Below, piece by piece: positions 8,228 through 15,772 of a DNA stretch of 19,478 bases. The notes under the pieces were generated by a model. That model ran no database searches. It was not told the origin of the DNA and worked only from the letters and a program-made list of their open reading frames with translations. Each line of letters opens with the position of its first letter. The stretch's first letter is position 1. Source of the DNA: GCA-2701705 sp036163455 (GTDB lineage: Bacteria > Pseudomonadota > Gammaproteobacteria > GCA-002705445 > GCA-002716945). The position numbers and the translations under genes are program-made. The stretch spans positions 1 to 19,478 of the forward strand of contig JAYZKL010000026.1 in assembly GCA_036163455.1 (NCBI GenBank), in the 5' to 3' direction.

Positions 8228-8234
8228 CCCCCTT
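8228..8234 (-). promoter_or_regulatory. Strong ribosome binding site of katG
   Basis: On the minus strand AAGGGGG is followed by 5 bases and then the katG ATG at 8222. It is the clearest Shine-Dalgarno sequence in the window and contrasts with several neighbouring genes that have none, so it fixes the katG start and suggests high translation. Confidence 0.7.
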
Positions 8235-8307
8235 TTTTGATTATTCTTATTCACCTTTATTAAGTTCTGAAACTTCATTATAATGTTACAGATAGAGTTA
8301 GTCTATA

Positions 8308-8324
8308 TTTAGAATCATTCTAAT
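8308..8324. promoter_or_regulatory. Candidate Irr operator (ICE-like palindrome)
   Basis: The sequence TTTAGAATCATTCTAAT contains a perfect 15-base inverted repeat, TTAGAATCATTCTAA (8309-8323, centre C8316). It fits the TTTAGAA-N3-TTCTAAA pattern that I recall for Irr boxes (iron control elements) in Alphaproteobacteria with one mismatch at the last base. It overlaps the -10 box of the predicted katG promoter. An Irr-like gene lies immediately beyond katG. Binding is inferred, not shown. Confidence 0.65.
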
Positions 8325-8345
8325 TTGTAAACTATTAATAGTCAA
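8317..8345 (-). promoter_or_regulatory. Predicted sigma-70 promoter of katG
   Basis: On the minus strand TTGACT (8345-8340) is followed by exactly 17 bases and then TAGAAT (8322-8317), each 5 of 6 to consensus. Transcription would start near 8310, giving a leader of about 88 bases. The -10 box lies inside the ICE-like palindrome, so a bound Irr dimer would block it. The spacer also contains a perfect 12-base palindrome, ACTATTAATAGT (8331-8342), which is AT-rich and may be chance. Confidence 0.6.
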
Positions 8346-8383
8346 ATTAAATCTATTAAACTTACAGAAATGATTCTCAGTTA

Positions 8384-9439
8384 ATGACAAGTGCTAATAT
8401 GAGCTTAACAAAAATTCTTTTTTCATTATATCAACGTTTTATTTTTTTATTTGAGCCAGAAAAGGCACATTATTTATCGTTAACAATTGCTGAACTTATT
8501 TATAAATCCTGGCTTAAAAAAATATTAAAATCTAGAATTAAAAACTTCCCTACTGAATCCATGGGAATACAATTTAAGAACCCAGTAGGCCTGGCAGCGG
8601 GTTTTGATAAAAATGGCGATTACCTAAATTTTTTAACAAGTATAGGGTTTGGTTTTATTGAACTAGGCACTGTAACACCTAAGGCTCAATTTGGTAATAA
8701 TAAACCAAGGGTTTTTAGAGTAGCTGATGAAAAGGCAATAATTAATCATTTAGGTTTTAATAATCATGGAGTAGATTATCTAAAAGAGAAATTAAAAAAA
8801 TTCAATAGAGATATTCCAATAGGAATTAATATTAGCAAAAATTCTGCTACGCCGATTGAAAAAGCCTATCAAGATTATGAATATTGTATGAGAAAAATCT
8901 ATTCGTTAGCAGATTATATAACGTTGAATGTATCATCACCAAATACAAAAGATTTGAGAAGTTTGCAATTGGATGAGAACATTGAAACTCTCTTAAAAAA
9001 TATTAAAAAACTTCATGACAACTTAAGTAAAGTTTATAAAAAATACATTCCATTAGTTATAAAAATTTCTCCTGATTTAACTACTCAGCAACTCGAGAAA
9101 TTTTGTAAAACGCTACTAATCTATGAAATTGATGGTGTAATAGCCACGAATACAACAATAGACAAAAAAATACTTAAGGATGATAAATATCAACACTTTC
9201 AAGGCGGAGTTAGCGGGAATCCTATATCAACAAAGTCTAATGAAAAAATTAAGCAACTCAAAAGTTTTCTTGATGATAAAATTGAAATTATTGGTGTTGG
9301 CGGTATTACATCTCCGGAATCTGCGTTTGAAAAAATTTCATGTGGTGCAAAACTCTTACAAATGTATACTGGCTTAGTATATTCCGGAACTGGGTTGATT
9401 GATGATATTGTTGATGAACTAATAAAGCAAACTATTTAG
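8384..9439 (+). CDS. pyrD: Dihydroorotate dehydrogenase (quinone), class 2
   Basis: A 351-residue membrane-associated FMN enzyme that oxidises dihydroorotate to orotate in pyrimidine synthesis and passes electrons to ubiquinone. The N-terminal part (residues about 8-40, with E-P-E-K-A-H-Y) is the hydrophobic quinone-tunnel extension that marks class 2. The FMN and substrate motifs follow: K-N-P-V-G-L-A-A-G-F-D-K-N-G at 65-78, N-H-L-G-F-N-N at 121-127, the catalytic serine S185 in N-V-S-S-P-N-T (class 2 uses Ser, class 1 Cys), and G-G-V-S-G near 274-278 and G-V-G-G-I near 304-308. Length is close to the 336 residues in E. coli. ATG at 8384 has no ribosome site; a start at M6 (8399) is also possible. 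It is divergent from katG and its last 8 bases overlap the end of the unknown minus-strand gene. Confidence 0.96.
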   Translation: MTSANMSLTKILFSLYQRFIFLFEPEKAHYLSLTIAELIYKSWLKKILKSRIKNFPTESMGIQFKNPVGLAAGFDKNGDYLNFLTSIGFGFIELGTVTPKAQFGNNKPRVFRVADEKAIINHLGFNNHGVDYLKEKLKKFNRDIPIGINISKNSATPIEKAYQDYEYCMRKIYSLADYITLNVSSPNTKDLRSLQLDENIETLLKNIKKLHDNLSKVYKKYIPLVIKISPDLTTQQLEKFCKTLLIYEIDGVIATNTTIDKKILKDDKYQHFQGGVSGNPISTKSNEKIKQLKSFLDDKIEIIGVGGITSPESAFEKISCGAKLLQMYTGLVYSGTGLIDDIVDELIKQTI

Positions 9440-9713
9440 GTTTCCACTTACCGAATGCTTCTTCTTGGTTTTGTCCTGTTTGTTCTGTAAATGAAGATGT
9501 TTGTTGATCGTAGACATACTTTGTAAATTCTAACAATTGTTGTAAAATTTCATTTTTTTGTTTTTCTTGTAAATCTGCGTTAGCCACAATAGAGCCGACA
9601 ACCGCAGATAAGTACTGAGCAGCTAGTATCGGGTCTTCATTAGCTGGCTCATAGTCAACTAAGACTTTTTGCAAAGCTTTTATTAATTCTGGCTTAAGTA
9701 CAATTTCTGTCAT
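9432..9713 (-). CDS. Unrecognised 93-residue cytosolic protein
   Basis: I do not recognise this protein. It starts with ATG at 9713 and has 93 codons. There is no signal peptide, membrane segment or cysteine. Most of it looks like two or three amphipathic helices (about residues 8-22, 27-45 and 48-68), followed by a polar, glutamine-rich tail ending in G-K-W-K-P-K. The composition is notably less lysine/asparagine-biased at the start than in neighbours. It overlaps the end of pyrD by 8 bases (tail to tail) and is divergent from the metallohydrolase gene across 44 bases. A weak minus-strand -10 (TATAAA, 9735-9730) could serve it. It is accepted as a gene because it fills an otherwise empty gap exactly and has balanced, protein-like composition; the function is unknown. 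Confidence 0.7.
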   Translation of the reverse strand: MTEIVLKPELIKALQKVLVDYEPANEDPILAAQYLSAVVGSIVANADLQEKQKNEILQQLLEFTKYVYDQQTSSFTEQTGQNQEEAFGKWKPK

Positions 9714-9740
9714 AGAGTCTAAATTAGTTTTTATAAAATA

Positions 9741-9749
9741 TGATATAAT
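9741..9749 (+). promoter_or_regulatory. Extended -10 promoter of the metallohydrolase gene, likely leaderless
   Basis: TGATATAAT is a perfect extended -10 element (TGNTATAAT) and ends 8 bases before the ATG at 9758. Transcription would start at or within two bases of the start codon. There is no Shine-Dalgarno sequence. An extended -10 does not need a good -35, and none is seen. Confidence 0.55.
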
Positions 9750-9757
9750 AAGTAATT

Positions 9758-10465
9758 ATGCAAGGATTAAGTCAGCCATTTAAAATAAAAACGTTTGAAG
9801 TAGGTCCAATGCAAAATTTAATCTATCTAATTTGGGATATAGATACTAAATTAACTGCATTGATTGATCCTGCTTGGGATTTAACTGGTGTAAAAAAATT
9901 TATAAAAACAAATGGACTTGTTCTAGACAAGATACTCTTAACTCATAGCCATCATGATCATGTAAACTCCATTGATAAAATTCTGGAAAAACACGATGTT
10001 CAGATACATATAAATAAAAAAGAAAAGTCTTTCTGGGGAAAGGTCTATGACAATTTTTATATCAATGATGGTGATGATTTAATTATGCTTGGTAAAACAG
10101 AAATAAGGTCTATGCATACACCTGGACATACCCCTGGCTCAACATGCTATCTTATTGGATCAAACCTTATAGCTGGTGACACGCTTTTTGTTTTTGGCTG
10201 TGGCCGATGTGATTTACATGGTGGGAGTCCTGAAGAAATGTATACTACTCTCAAAAACCTTCAGTCATATCTCAAAAGCGAAACTCTAATACTTCCAGGA
10301 CATAATTATTCCACGAAAAAAACATCTACATTAAAAGAACAAATTGATGGTAATCCATTTTTTCATTTCAATGATTTAAAGAAATTTGTAGATTATCGTA
10401 TGAATATTCATGATAAAACGAGAGAAACTCCCTATCAGTTTCATAAAAGAAATCATTCACATTGA
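9758..10465 (+). CDS. Glyoxalase II-like metallo-beta-lactamase-fold hydrolase
   Basis: A 235-residue cytosolic MBL-fold enzyme. The metal-binding signature H-S-H-H-D-H is at residues 63-68 (H63, H65, D67, H68), with further ligands H124 in T-P-G-H-T-P-G-S, D141 in A-G-D-T-L-F and H182 in L-P-G-H-N-Y. The F-G-C-G-R-C-D-L-x-G-G block at 146-156 is typical of the GloB-like/hydroxyacylglutathione hydrolase branch, which hydrolyses glutathione thioesters. All two-metal ligands are present, so it should be active. The exact substrate (S-lactoylglutathione, another thioester, or a persulfide) cannot be read from the motifs, and the C-terminal glutathione-binding domain of true GloB looks short, so no symbol is given. 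Its 3' end overlaps the end of lptE by 9 bases, tail to tail. Confidence 0.88.
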   Translation: MQGLSQPFKIKTFEVGPMQNLIYLIWDIDTKLTALIDPAWDLTGVKKFIKTNGLVLDKILLTHSHHDHVNSIDKILEKHDVQIHINKKEKSFWGKVYDNFYINDGDDLIMLGKTEIRSMHTPGHTPGSTCYLIGSNLIAGDTLFVFGCGRCDLHGGSPEEMYTTLKNLQSYLKSETLILPGHNYSTKKTSTLKEQIDGNPFFHFNDLKKFVDYRMNIHDKTRETPYQFHKRNHSH

Positions 10466-10951
10466 TTCAATTTTTGCTTTTAATTTATTAACTACAATGC
10501 TGGCAGCAGTAGAAACCATCTCATTTTTAATTTCTTCCTCTCTATCTGTAGTTCCTAGAATTCTGCTTTCATCAAACTGGTAATCTCTATACAAGACGAC
10601 ACTGTCACCTATCCCATTTTCAATAGGAGAATTTATCTTAAACCTTACGGTAAAGACTAATTCATATTCATTAACTCTTCCATCTTGATTAATCGACAAC
10701 TGTCTTTTATTATGTATTTCAGAAATGATTTCGATTTGATATGCATCAGATAATTTTCTATTGGTAGTTTCAATTCCTATATTTGTTAAGAGTAAGTTTA
10801 TTTCTCTAGAAATAGGGCTATATACATCAGTAATTATGGCAACATTTTTAATATCATCAGGAAGAACTAATTTTCCTCTTAATGTATATCCGCAAGATAC
10901 AAGAGATAAGGATAGTATTATTAAAAAAAAATTTTTTGTAATAGACTTCAT
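10457..10951 (-). CDS. lptE: LPS-assembly lipoprotein LptE
   Basis: A 164-residue outer-membrane lipoprotein that plugs the LptD barrel and helps insert lipopolysaccharide. The signal peptide (residues 1-19) ends in the lipobox L-V-S-C with C20 as the lipidated cysteine, directly followed by G-Y-T-L-R-G, the family hallmark in gamma- and betaproteobacteria. The middle part has the expected V-x-I-I and R-E-I-N-x-L-L segments and the C-terminal A-A-S-I-V-V-N-K-L. Length is close to the family's usual 165-195. It starts 3 bases after leuS stops, the conserved leuS-lptE pair. The signal peptide codons contain a run of nine T that is in frame here. It is the last gene of the long leftward operon; holA, its usual follower, is 5.8 kb away. 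Confidence 0.92.
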   Translation of the reverse strand: MKSITKNFFLIILSLSLVSCGYTLRGKLVLPDDIKNVAIITDVYSPISREINLLLTNIGIETTNRKLSDAYQIEIISEIHNKRQLSINQDGRVNEYELVFTVRFKINSPIENGIGDSVVLYRDYQFDESRILGTTDREEEIKNEMVSTAASIVVNKLKAKIESM

Positions 10952-10954
10952 ATG

Positions 10955-13406
10955 CTAGATAACAAAATTAATTAATTTATTCTTGACAAAAATCACCTTT
11001 TTTATCTTCACCTTATCTAAATATTTGGATATATTTTGACATTCACGAGCTTTGTCTGCAACTACACTTTCTATTTCATCATTATTAACTGAAATTCTAG
11101 ATCTAAGTTTACCATTTATTTGTATTATAATCTCAACTTTTGCATCTGTTAACACATCTTCATCTGGCTGTGGCCATTTTTCTGATATCACTGGTTTTGA
11201 ATGGTTTAATTCAATCCAAATCTTATGTGTTATATGAGGAGCTATTGGTGATAACATTTTTACAAGCGTTTCAACTCCATAAACTAAGACATTATTAAAA
11301 TTAGTAGATTTTGAATTGAATTTTACTAGCTCATTGAGCAATTCCATCATAGCAGCGATTGCTGTATTGAAATTTTGCCTATCAAAAATATCAGAGGTTA
11401 CTTTTTTTATTGTGGAATGAATTTTTTTATTTAGGAGAATGGATTCAGGCTCATTCTCTTCAAGAGTTTTCTTGGTTACGTTATTATCTTTCTTCTCAAT
11501 TATAGAATGGCTTAATACCCAAAGTCTCTTTAAAAATTTATAGGAACCTTCTATGGCAGAATCTGACCACTCAAGATTTTGTTCTGGGGGTGCCGCAAAA
11601 ATAATAAAAACTCTAATAGTATCTGCACCAAAATTTTTTATGATATCATCCGGATCAATTGTATTATTTTTTGATTTTGACATTTTCATTCCTTTATTTA
11701 GGACCATTCCTTGTGATAAAAGAGAATAAAATGGCTCTGAATTATCCACTATATTACAATCTCTCATTAATTTATGGAAAAATCTTGCATAAAGAAGATG
11801 AAGGATAGCGTGCTCTATTCCTCCAATATATTGATCTACAGGCAACCATTTCTTTCTATCAGTTGTTAGAATATTATTTGAATCTGTAGGCGATAAAAAT
11901 CTTAAGTAATACCATGAAGATTCAAAAAAAGTATCAAATGTATCAGTTTCTCTAACAGCATCTTTTCCTGTATATGGGCATTTAATATTTTTCCAAGTCG
12001 GATGTTGTTCTAATGGGTTACCTTCACAAGAAAAATCTATGTCATCAGGTAGTTTCACTGGTAACTGTTCTTCTGGTACCGGAAAAACAGATCCATCTTT
12101 GTGATAAATGACAGGTATCGGACAACCCCAATACCTTTGTCTAGAAATACCCCAGTCCCTCAATCTAAAGTTTATTGTTTTTTCTCCCAGTTTTTGCTCC
12201 TTTAGGCTTTCTAGGATTAATTTTCTTGCTTCACCTGAATCCTTTCCAGAAAAATTTTCTGAATTACATAAGATGCCATCATCTGTAAATACTTCTTGTT
12301 CTTCTCTAGAATCTTTTGATTGAATAACTTTATTAATGTTTAAATCATATTTTTTAGCAAATTCATAATCTCTTAAATCATGTGCTGGAACTGACATAAT
12401 AGACCCTGTTCCATATTCTGCAAGAACATAATTGGCAATCCAAATAGGGATTTTATTTTTAGTAATTGGGTGTATCGCATTTACTCCTGTATAGATTCCC
12501 TCTTTTTCAACTGTTGATAGTGATTCCTCAGAAACTTTTACAGAAGAACATTTTTTTAAAAATGAATTTATATTATCTGCTTTATCTAAATCATGGTCAG
12601 TAATAAATTTATGACTTGGAGAAACTGCTAAGAATGTTGCTCCAAAGATGGTATCTAATCTAGTGGTGTACACTTCAATTTTATCATTACTATCTTCTAT
12701 TTTAAAAAATATTGTTGCACCTTCCGACTTACCAATCCAATTTTTTTGCATTGTTTTAATAGGTTCAGGCCACTTAGGTAATTCATCAATACTTTTTAGA
12801 AGTTCATTTGAATATTTAGATATTTTTAAAAACCACTGAGGTATTTCTTTCCTTTGAATTTTTGCTCCAGACCTCCAGCCTTTTCCATCGATGACCTGTT
12901 CATTTGCCAAAACAGTTTTATCGATTGGATCCCAATTAACTTCTGATTTTTTCCTATATACAAGTTTCTTCTCTAATAATTTTAAAAAAAAACCATTGTT
13001 CCCACTTAAAATAGTCTGGATCTGCAGTTGAAATTTCTGCTGACCAATCATATGCAAAGCCAAGATTATTCAATTGTCCTTTCATTGATGCAATATTATT
13101 TGTTGTCCATTCTGCCGGGTGAACTTTATTCTGGATTGCCGCATTTTCTGCTGGCAAACCAAAAGCATCCCATCCCATTGGTTGAAAAACCTCTTTACCA
13201 ATCATTTTATTTGCTCTTGAAAGTAAATCACCAATTGTATAATTTCTGACATGGCCAATATGTAACTTCCCACTAGGATATGGAAACATACTTAAACAAT
13301 AATATTTATTTTTTGTACTAGAAAAATTAGTTATAAATGAATTATTTTTTTCCCAATATTCTTGGGCTTCTTTTTCAACTTTTTTAGGAATATATTCTTT
13401 ATCCAT
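10955..13406 (-). CDS. leuS: Leucyl-tRNA synthetase, interrupted by a one-base frameshift
   Basis: Class I synthetase that charges tRNA-Leu. The first frame (from ATG 13406) holds the HIGH motif at residues 49-52 (L-H-I-G-H) and runs through W-E-Q-W-F-F, then goes out of frame and stops at 12954. The second frame continues the homology with L-K-L-L-E-K-K-L-V-Y-R-K-K-S-x-V-N-W-D-P, the CP1 editing domain (T-T-R-L-D-T-I-F-G and Y-G-T-G-S-I-M-S-V-P-A-H-D), the KMSKS motif (G-M-K-M-S-K-S-K-N-N) and the anticodon-binding and C-terminal domains. Removing one T from a run of nine (12984-12992) joins both into about 816 residues, near the family's 820-870. Nothing else is damaged, so a recent mutation, a sequence error or slippage-based expression are all more likely than a dead gene. 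The start overlaps the lnt end by 8 bases. Confidence 0.9.
12984..12992 (-). other. leuS: Frameshift site: run of nine T in leuS
   Basis: The coding strand reads TGG-T9-AAAATTATTAGAG. With nine T the frame gives W-F-F-F-K-I-I and a stop 11 codons after; with eight T it gives W-F-F-L-K-L-L-E-K, the expected LeuS sequence. Ribosomal slippage would have to be +1 (or -2); transcriptional slippage or an assembly error of one T would also restore the frame. Confidence 0.85.
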
Positions 13407-14904
13407 TACTTTCGAGTCTATTCTTAAACACTAAGAACATAAATAGGAATATTAACATCAAAATAGGATAATCTCCAAAATCCATGTAAGGCGTTCTACC
13501 TTTGGAGCTAAACACTTGGCCATCCAAAATACCTTCTACTTCAAAATCAAGTTTATCTAAAATTTTACCATTTGGATTAATTAATGCAGAGACTCCGGTA
13601 TTTGCCGCTCTTAGAATATAGTATTGGGTTTCTAATGCCCTAACCTGAGCAATCTGTAAGTGTTGGTATGGGGCAAATGAATCACCGAACCAAGCATCAT
13701 TACTAATATTTATTATTAGACCAAAGCTATCGTAATTTGTATCAATTAAATGTGGATAAGCAACTTCATAACAAATAAGTGGATAAATATGAGATTTTTT
13801 AAATTGAAGGGCAGAGTTTTTTCTGCTGCCGGCTGACAGATTAGACATAGGTATATTTAATTTTTTTGCCAACAAACCAAAAAATGAAGGGAATGGCGTA
13901 TATTCTCCAAATGGCACCAAATGCCTCTTATCATAAAATTGTGGATCCTTGTTTAATAAAACTAAGCTATTAAAGTATTTTCTTTTATTTTTATCTAATC
14001 TAAATACTCCTGATAAAACAGATGTTCCTTCATCCATATTTCTCATAAGTTCAGCAAAAAAATTTTTATCATTATGGTATAAAGTTGGAATTGCTGTTTC
14101 TGGCCATATTACCAAATCTTTGTTTTTCCTTTGGAGTGTAGAAGATGAAAATTTTCGTTTAATTGCCATAATATTGTTTTGTGAGAACTTAACCTCTTGT
14201 TTAATGTTAGCTTGTATAATAGAAAAATTTATACTTTGTGTTGAATGTGTTGTCCATGATTTATCAAAAATATTGATGATAAAAAGAGCAACAATGATTG
14301 TTGTTATTCCAATAAAACATTTTCTGATTCTATGTTTATTAAAAAAGATTAGTGCTGTATAAAGCATTAATGAAACAACAGTAAAACTAACAAAATAGGT
14401 TCCTAATAATGGGAATATAGCATCTAAATAGGTCCCGGTTTGACTATAACCTAATAACAACCAAGGAAAGCCACCAAATAAATTTGATCTAAGCCACTCT
14501 AAAAAAATCCAAATTGATGCACCGATTAGAACCCTGCTGTGAATAGAATATGAGAGATATGTATTATTAATAAATATTCCAGTTGGGATAAATGTTAATG
14601 CAAAGATAAAAAGAAATAAAAAAGTTAAGAATAATGAAATATATAAATTTTGCCCCCCAAAATTATAAATACTATTAAAAATCCAACTAACACCGAATAA
14701 TAATATAAAAAAACCATAGATAAATGATAATTTCATTCCTTCTTGAGGTTTTGACTTTAATAGAGTATAAAAGTAGATTAAAAGTGAAAGGTAAGCTAAT
14801 AATTTAAAATCGTAAGGAGCAAACGCATATGGAAAAATTATACCTGCAAAAATTATCAGTGAGTATTTAAAAAAAATATTGTTTTGCAATGTAGGAATAT
14901 GCAC
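13399..14904 (-). CDS. lnt: Apolipoprotein N-acyltransferase
   Basis: A 501-residue inner-membrane enzyme that adds the third acyl chain to the N-terminal cysteine of lipoproteins, using phospholipid as donor, the last step of lipoprotein maturation. Hydrophobic segments cover about residues 10-110 and 125-215, with one more at 478-495, enclosing the periplasmic nitrilase domain (about 222-470). The catalytic triad is E269 (W-P-E-T-A-I-P), K326 (Y-D-K-R-H-L-V-P-F-G-E-Y) and C378 (I-C-Y-E), with the auxiliary E334, Y379 and E380 also kept. Length is near the 512 of E. coli. The start is GTG at 14904. Its product would process lipoproteins such as LptE from the same operon. The gene overlaps leuS by 8 bases. 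Confidence 0.96.
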   Translation of the reverse strand: MHIPTLQNNIFFKYSLIIFAGIIFPYAFAPYDFKLLAYLSLLIYFYTLLKSKPQEGMKLSFIYGFFILLFGVSWIFNSIYNFGGQNLYISLFLTFLFLFIFALTFIPTGIFINNTYLSYSIHSRVLIGASIWIFLEWLRSNLFGGFPWLLLGYSQTGTYLDAIFPLLGTYFVSFTVVSLMLYTALIFFNKHRIRKCFIGITTIIVALFIINIFDKSWTTHSTQSINFSIIQANIKQEVKFSQNNIMAIKRKFSSSTLQRKNKDLVIWPETAIPTLYHNDKNFFAELMRNMDEGTSVLSGVFRLDKNKRKYFNSLVLLNKDPQFYDKRHLVPFGEYTPFPSFFGLLAKKLNIPMSNLSAGSRKNSALQFKKSHIYPLICYEVAYPHLIDTNYDSFGLIINISNDAWFGDSFAPYQHLQIAQVRALETQYYILRAANTGVSALINPNGKILDKLDFEVEGILDGQVFSSKGRTPYMDFGDYPILMLIFLFMFLVFKNRLESNG

Positions 14905-14929
14905 TTTAATGCTTTTAAAATTAAATTCT

Positions 14930-15772
14930 TTATTTATGCCTTGTTAGGCTCTTTGTTACTTGTATTCTATTAATTTTTCGTGAATCAGCTGACAAAATCT
15001 TAAACAATAAGTTATTAATTTTGATGTTATCACCTTTTTGAGGGACTTTTTCAAATTGATTTATTAAATAACCACCTATAGTTTCCACATCTTCATCTTC
15101 AAAGTCAGTAGAGAAATGATTATTAAATTCTTGCATGCTTGTTAGTGCATCAACAATAAAGGTGTTCCTATTTTGTGTTAAAATTTTTAATTCTCCTTCC
15201 TTGTCATGTTCATCATCAATTTCACCAACTATCTCTTCTATTACATCCTCAATGGTTACTAGACCAGAAACGCCCCCATGTTCATCAATAACAATTGCAA
15301 TGTGATTTCTACTTGTTTTAAATTCATTTAAGAGGATATTTAATCTCTTGCTTTCAGGAACAAAAGTGGCTGGATTAATTAGTTCATGGATTTCAAAATC
15401 ATCTTTTTCTTCATCTGTAGATCTTTTAAGTAAATCTTTGGCTAATAAAACTCCAATGATTTCATCTCTATTGCCATCTATAACTGGAAATCTTGAGTGC
15501 CCAGAGGAAACTACCTTTTTAATCACTTCATCAATATCATCACTGATATCTAGTACTATCATATGGGGCCTAGGTATCATAATTTCACGTACTTGCATTT
15601 CTGAAACTTTAAAAACGCCCTCAATCATTGTGAGAGAATCGTTGTCAATTAATTCATCAACCAGAGACTCTCTCAATATATTGAGTAAATCAGATTTTTG
15701 TTTTGGTTTATCAATAACCAAATCTAAAATTTTATGAATCCATTTCTTTTTAGGTTTTTTAGATTGCATCAT
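14930..15772 (-). CDS. corC: CorC/YbeX-type CBS-domain protein (magnesium/cobalt efflux accessory)
   Basis: A protein of about 280 residues with two CBS domains and a C-terminal CorC_HlyC domain but no DUF21 membrane domain, as in E. coli YbeX (292 residues). The first CBS block carries V-R-E-I-M-I-P-R-P-H-M, and G-H-S-R-F-P-V-I follows about 30 residues later. The second has I-D-E-H-G-G-V-S-G-L-V-T-I-E-D-V-I-E-E-I-V-G-E-I, the ADP/ATP-binding region, followed by an acidic D-D-E-H-D stretch. Members are linked to Mg2+/Co2+ efflux and, in E. coli, YbeX to ribosome metabolism; its place beside ybeY and phoH fits the latter. The open frame extends to a TTG at 15790, but ATG at 15772 is preferred because it reduces the overlap with ybeY to 14 bases; another ATG follows directly. 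Confidence 0.92.
   Translation of the reverse strand: MMQSKKPKKKWIHKILDLVIDKPKQKSDLLNILRESLVDELIDNDSLTMIEGVFKVSEMQVREIMIPRPHMIVLDISDDIDEVIKKVVSSGHSRFPVIDGNRDEIIGVLLAKDLLKRSTDEEKDDFEIHELINPATFVPESKRLNILLNEFKTSRNHIAIVIDEHGGVSGLVTIEDVIEEIVGEIDDEHDKEGELKILTQNRNTFIVDALTSMQEFNNHFSTDFEDEDVETIGGYLINQFEKVPQKGDNIKINNLLFKILSADSRKINRIQVTKSLTRHK

Noticed and set aside
8331..8342. Palindrome ACTATTAATAGT in the katG promoter spacer
   Set aside because: Perfect over 12 bases but nearly all A/T; in such composition it is weak evidence for a second operator.
8366..8383. Classical Fur box before pyrD
   Set aside because: GAAATGATTCTC resembles one Fur half-site only; the second half is missing, and the Irr-like reading explains it as well.
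10955..13063. Second part of leuS as a separate gene starting at the M at 13063
   Set aside because: The first 24 residues from that start are out-of-frame sequence with no homology; real LeuS sequence in this frame begins only at the T9 run.
13949..14362. Plus-strand open frame of 137 codons
   Set aside because: It is antisense to lnt, whose catalytic residues are intact over the same bases; the translation has no recognisable pattern.
15348..15737. Plus-strand open frame of 129 codons
   Set aside because: Serine/isoleucine-rich mirror of the corC reading frame; corC has clear CBS motifs here.
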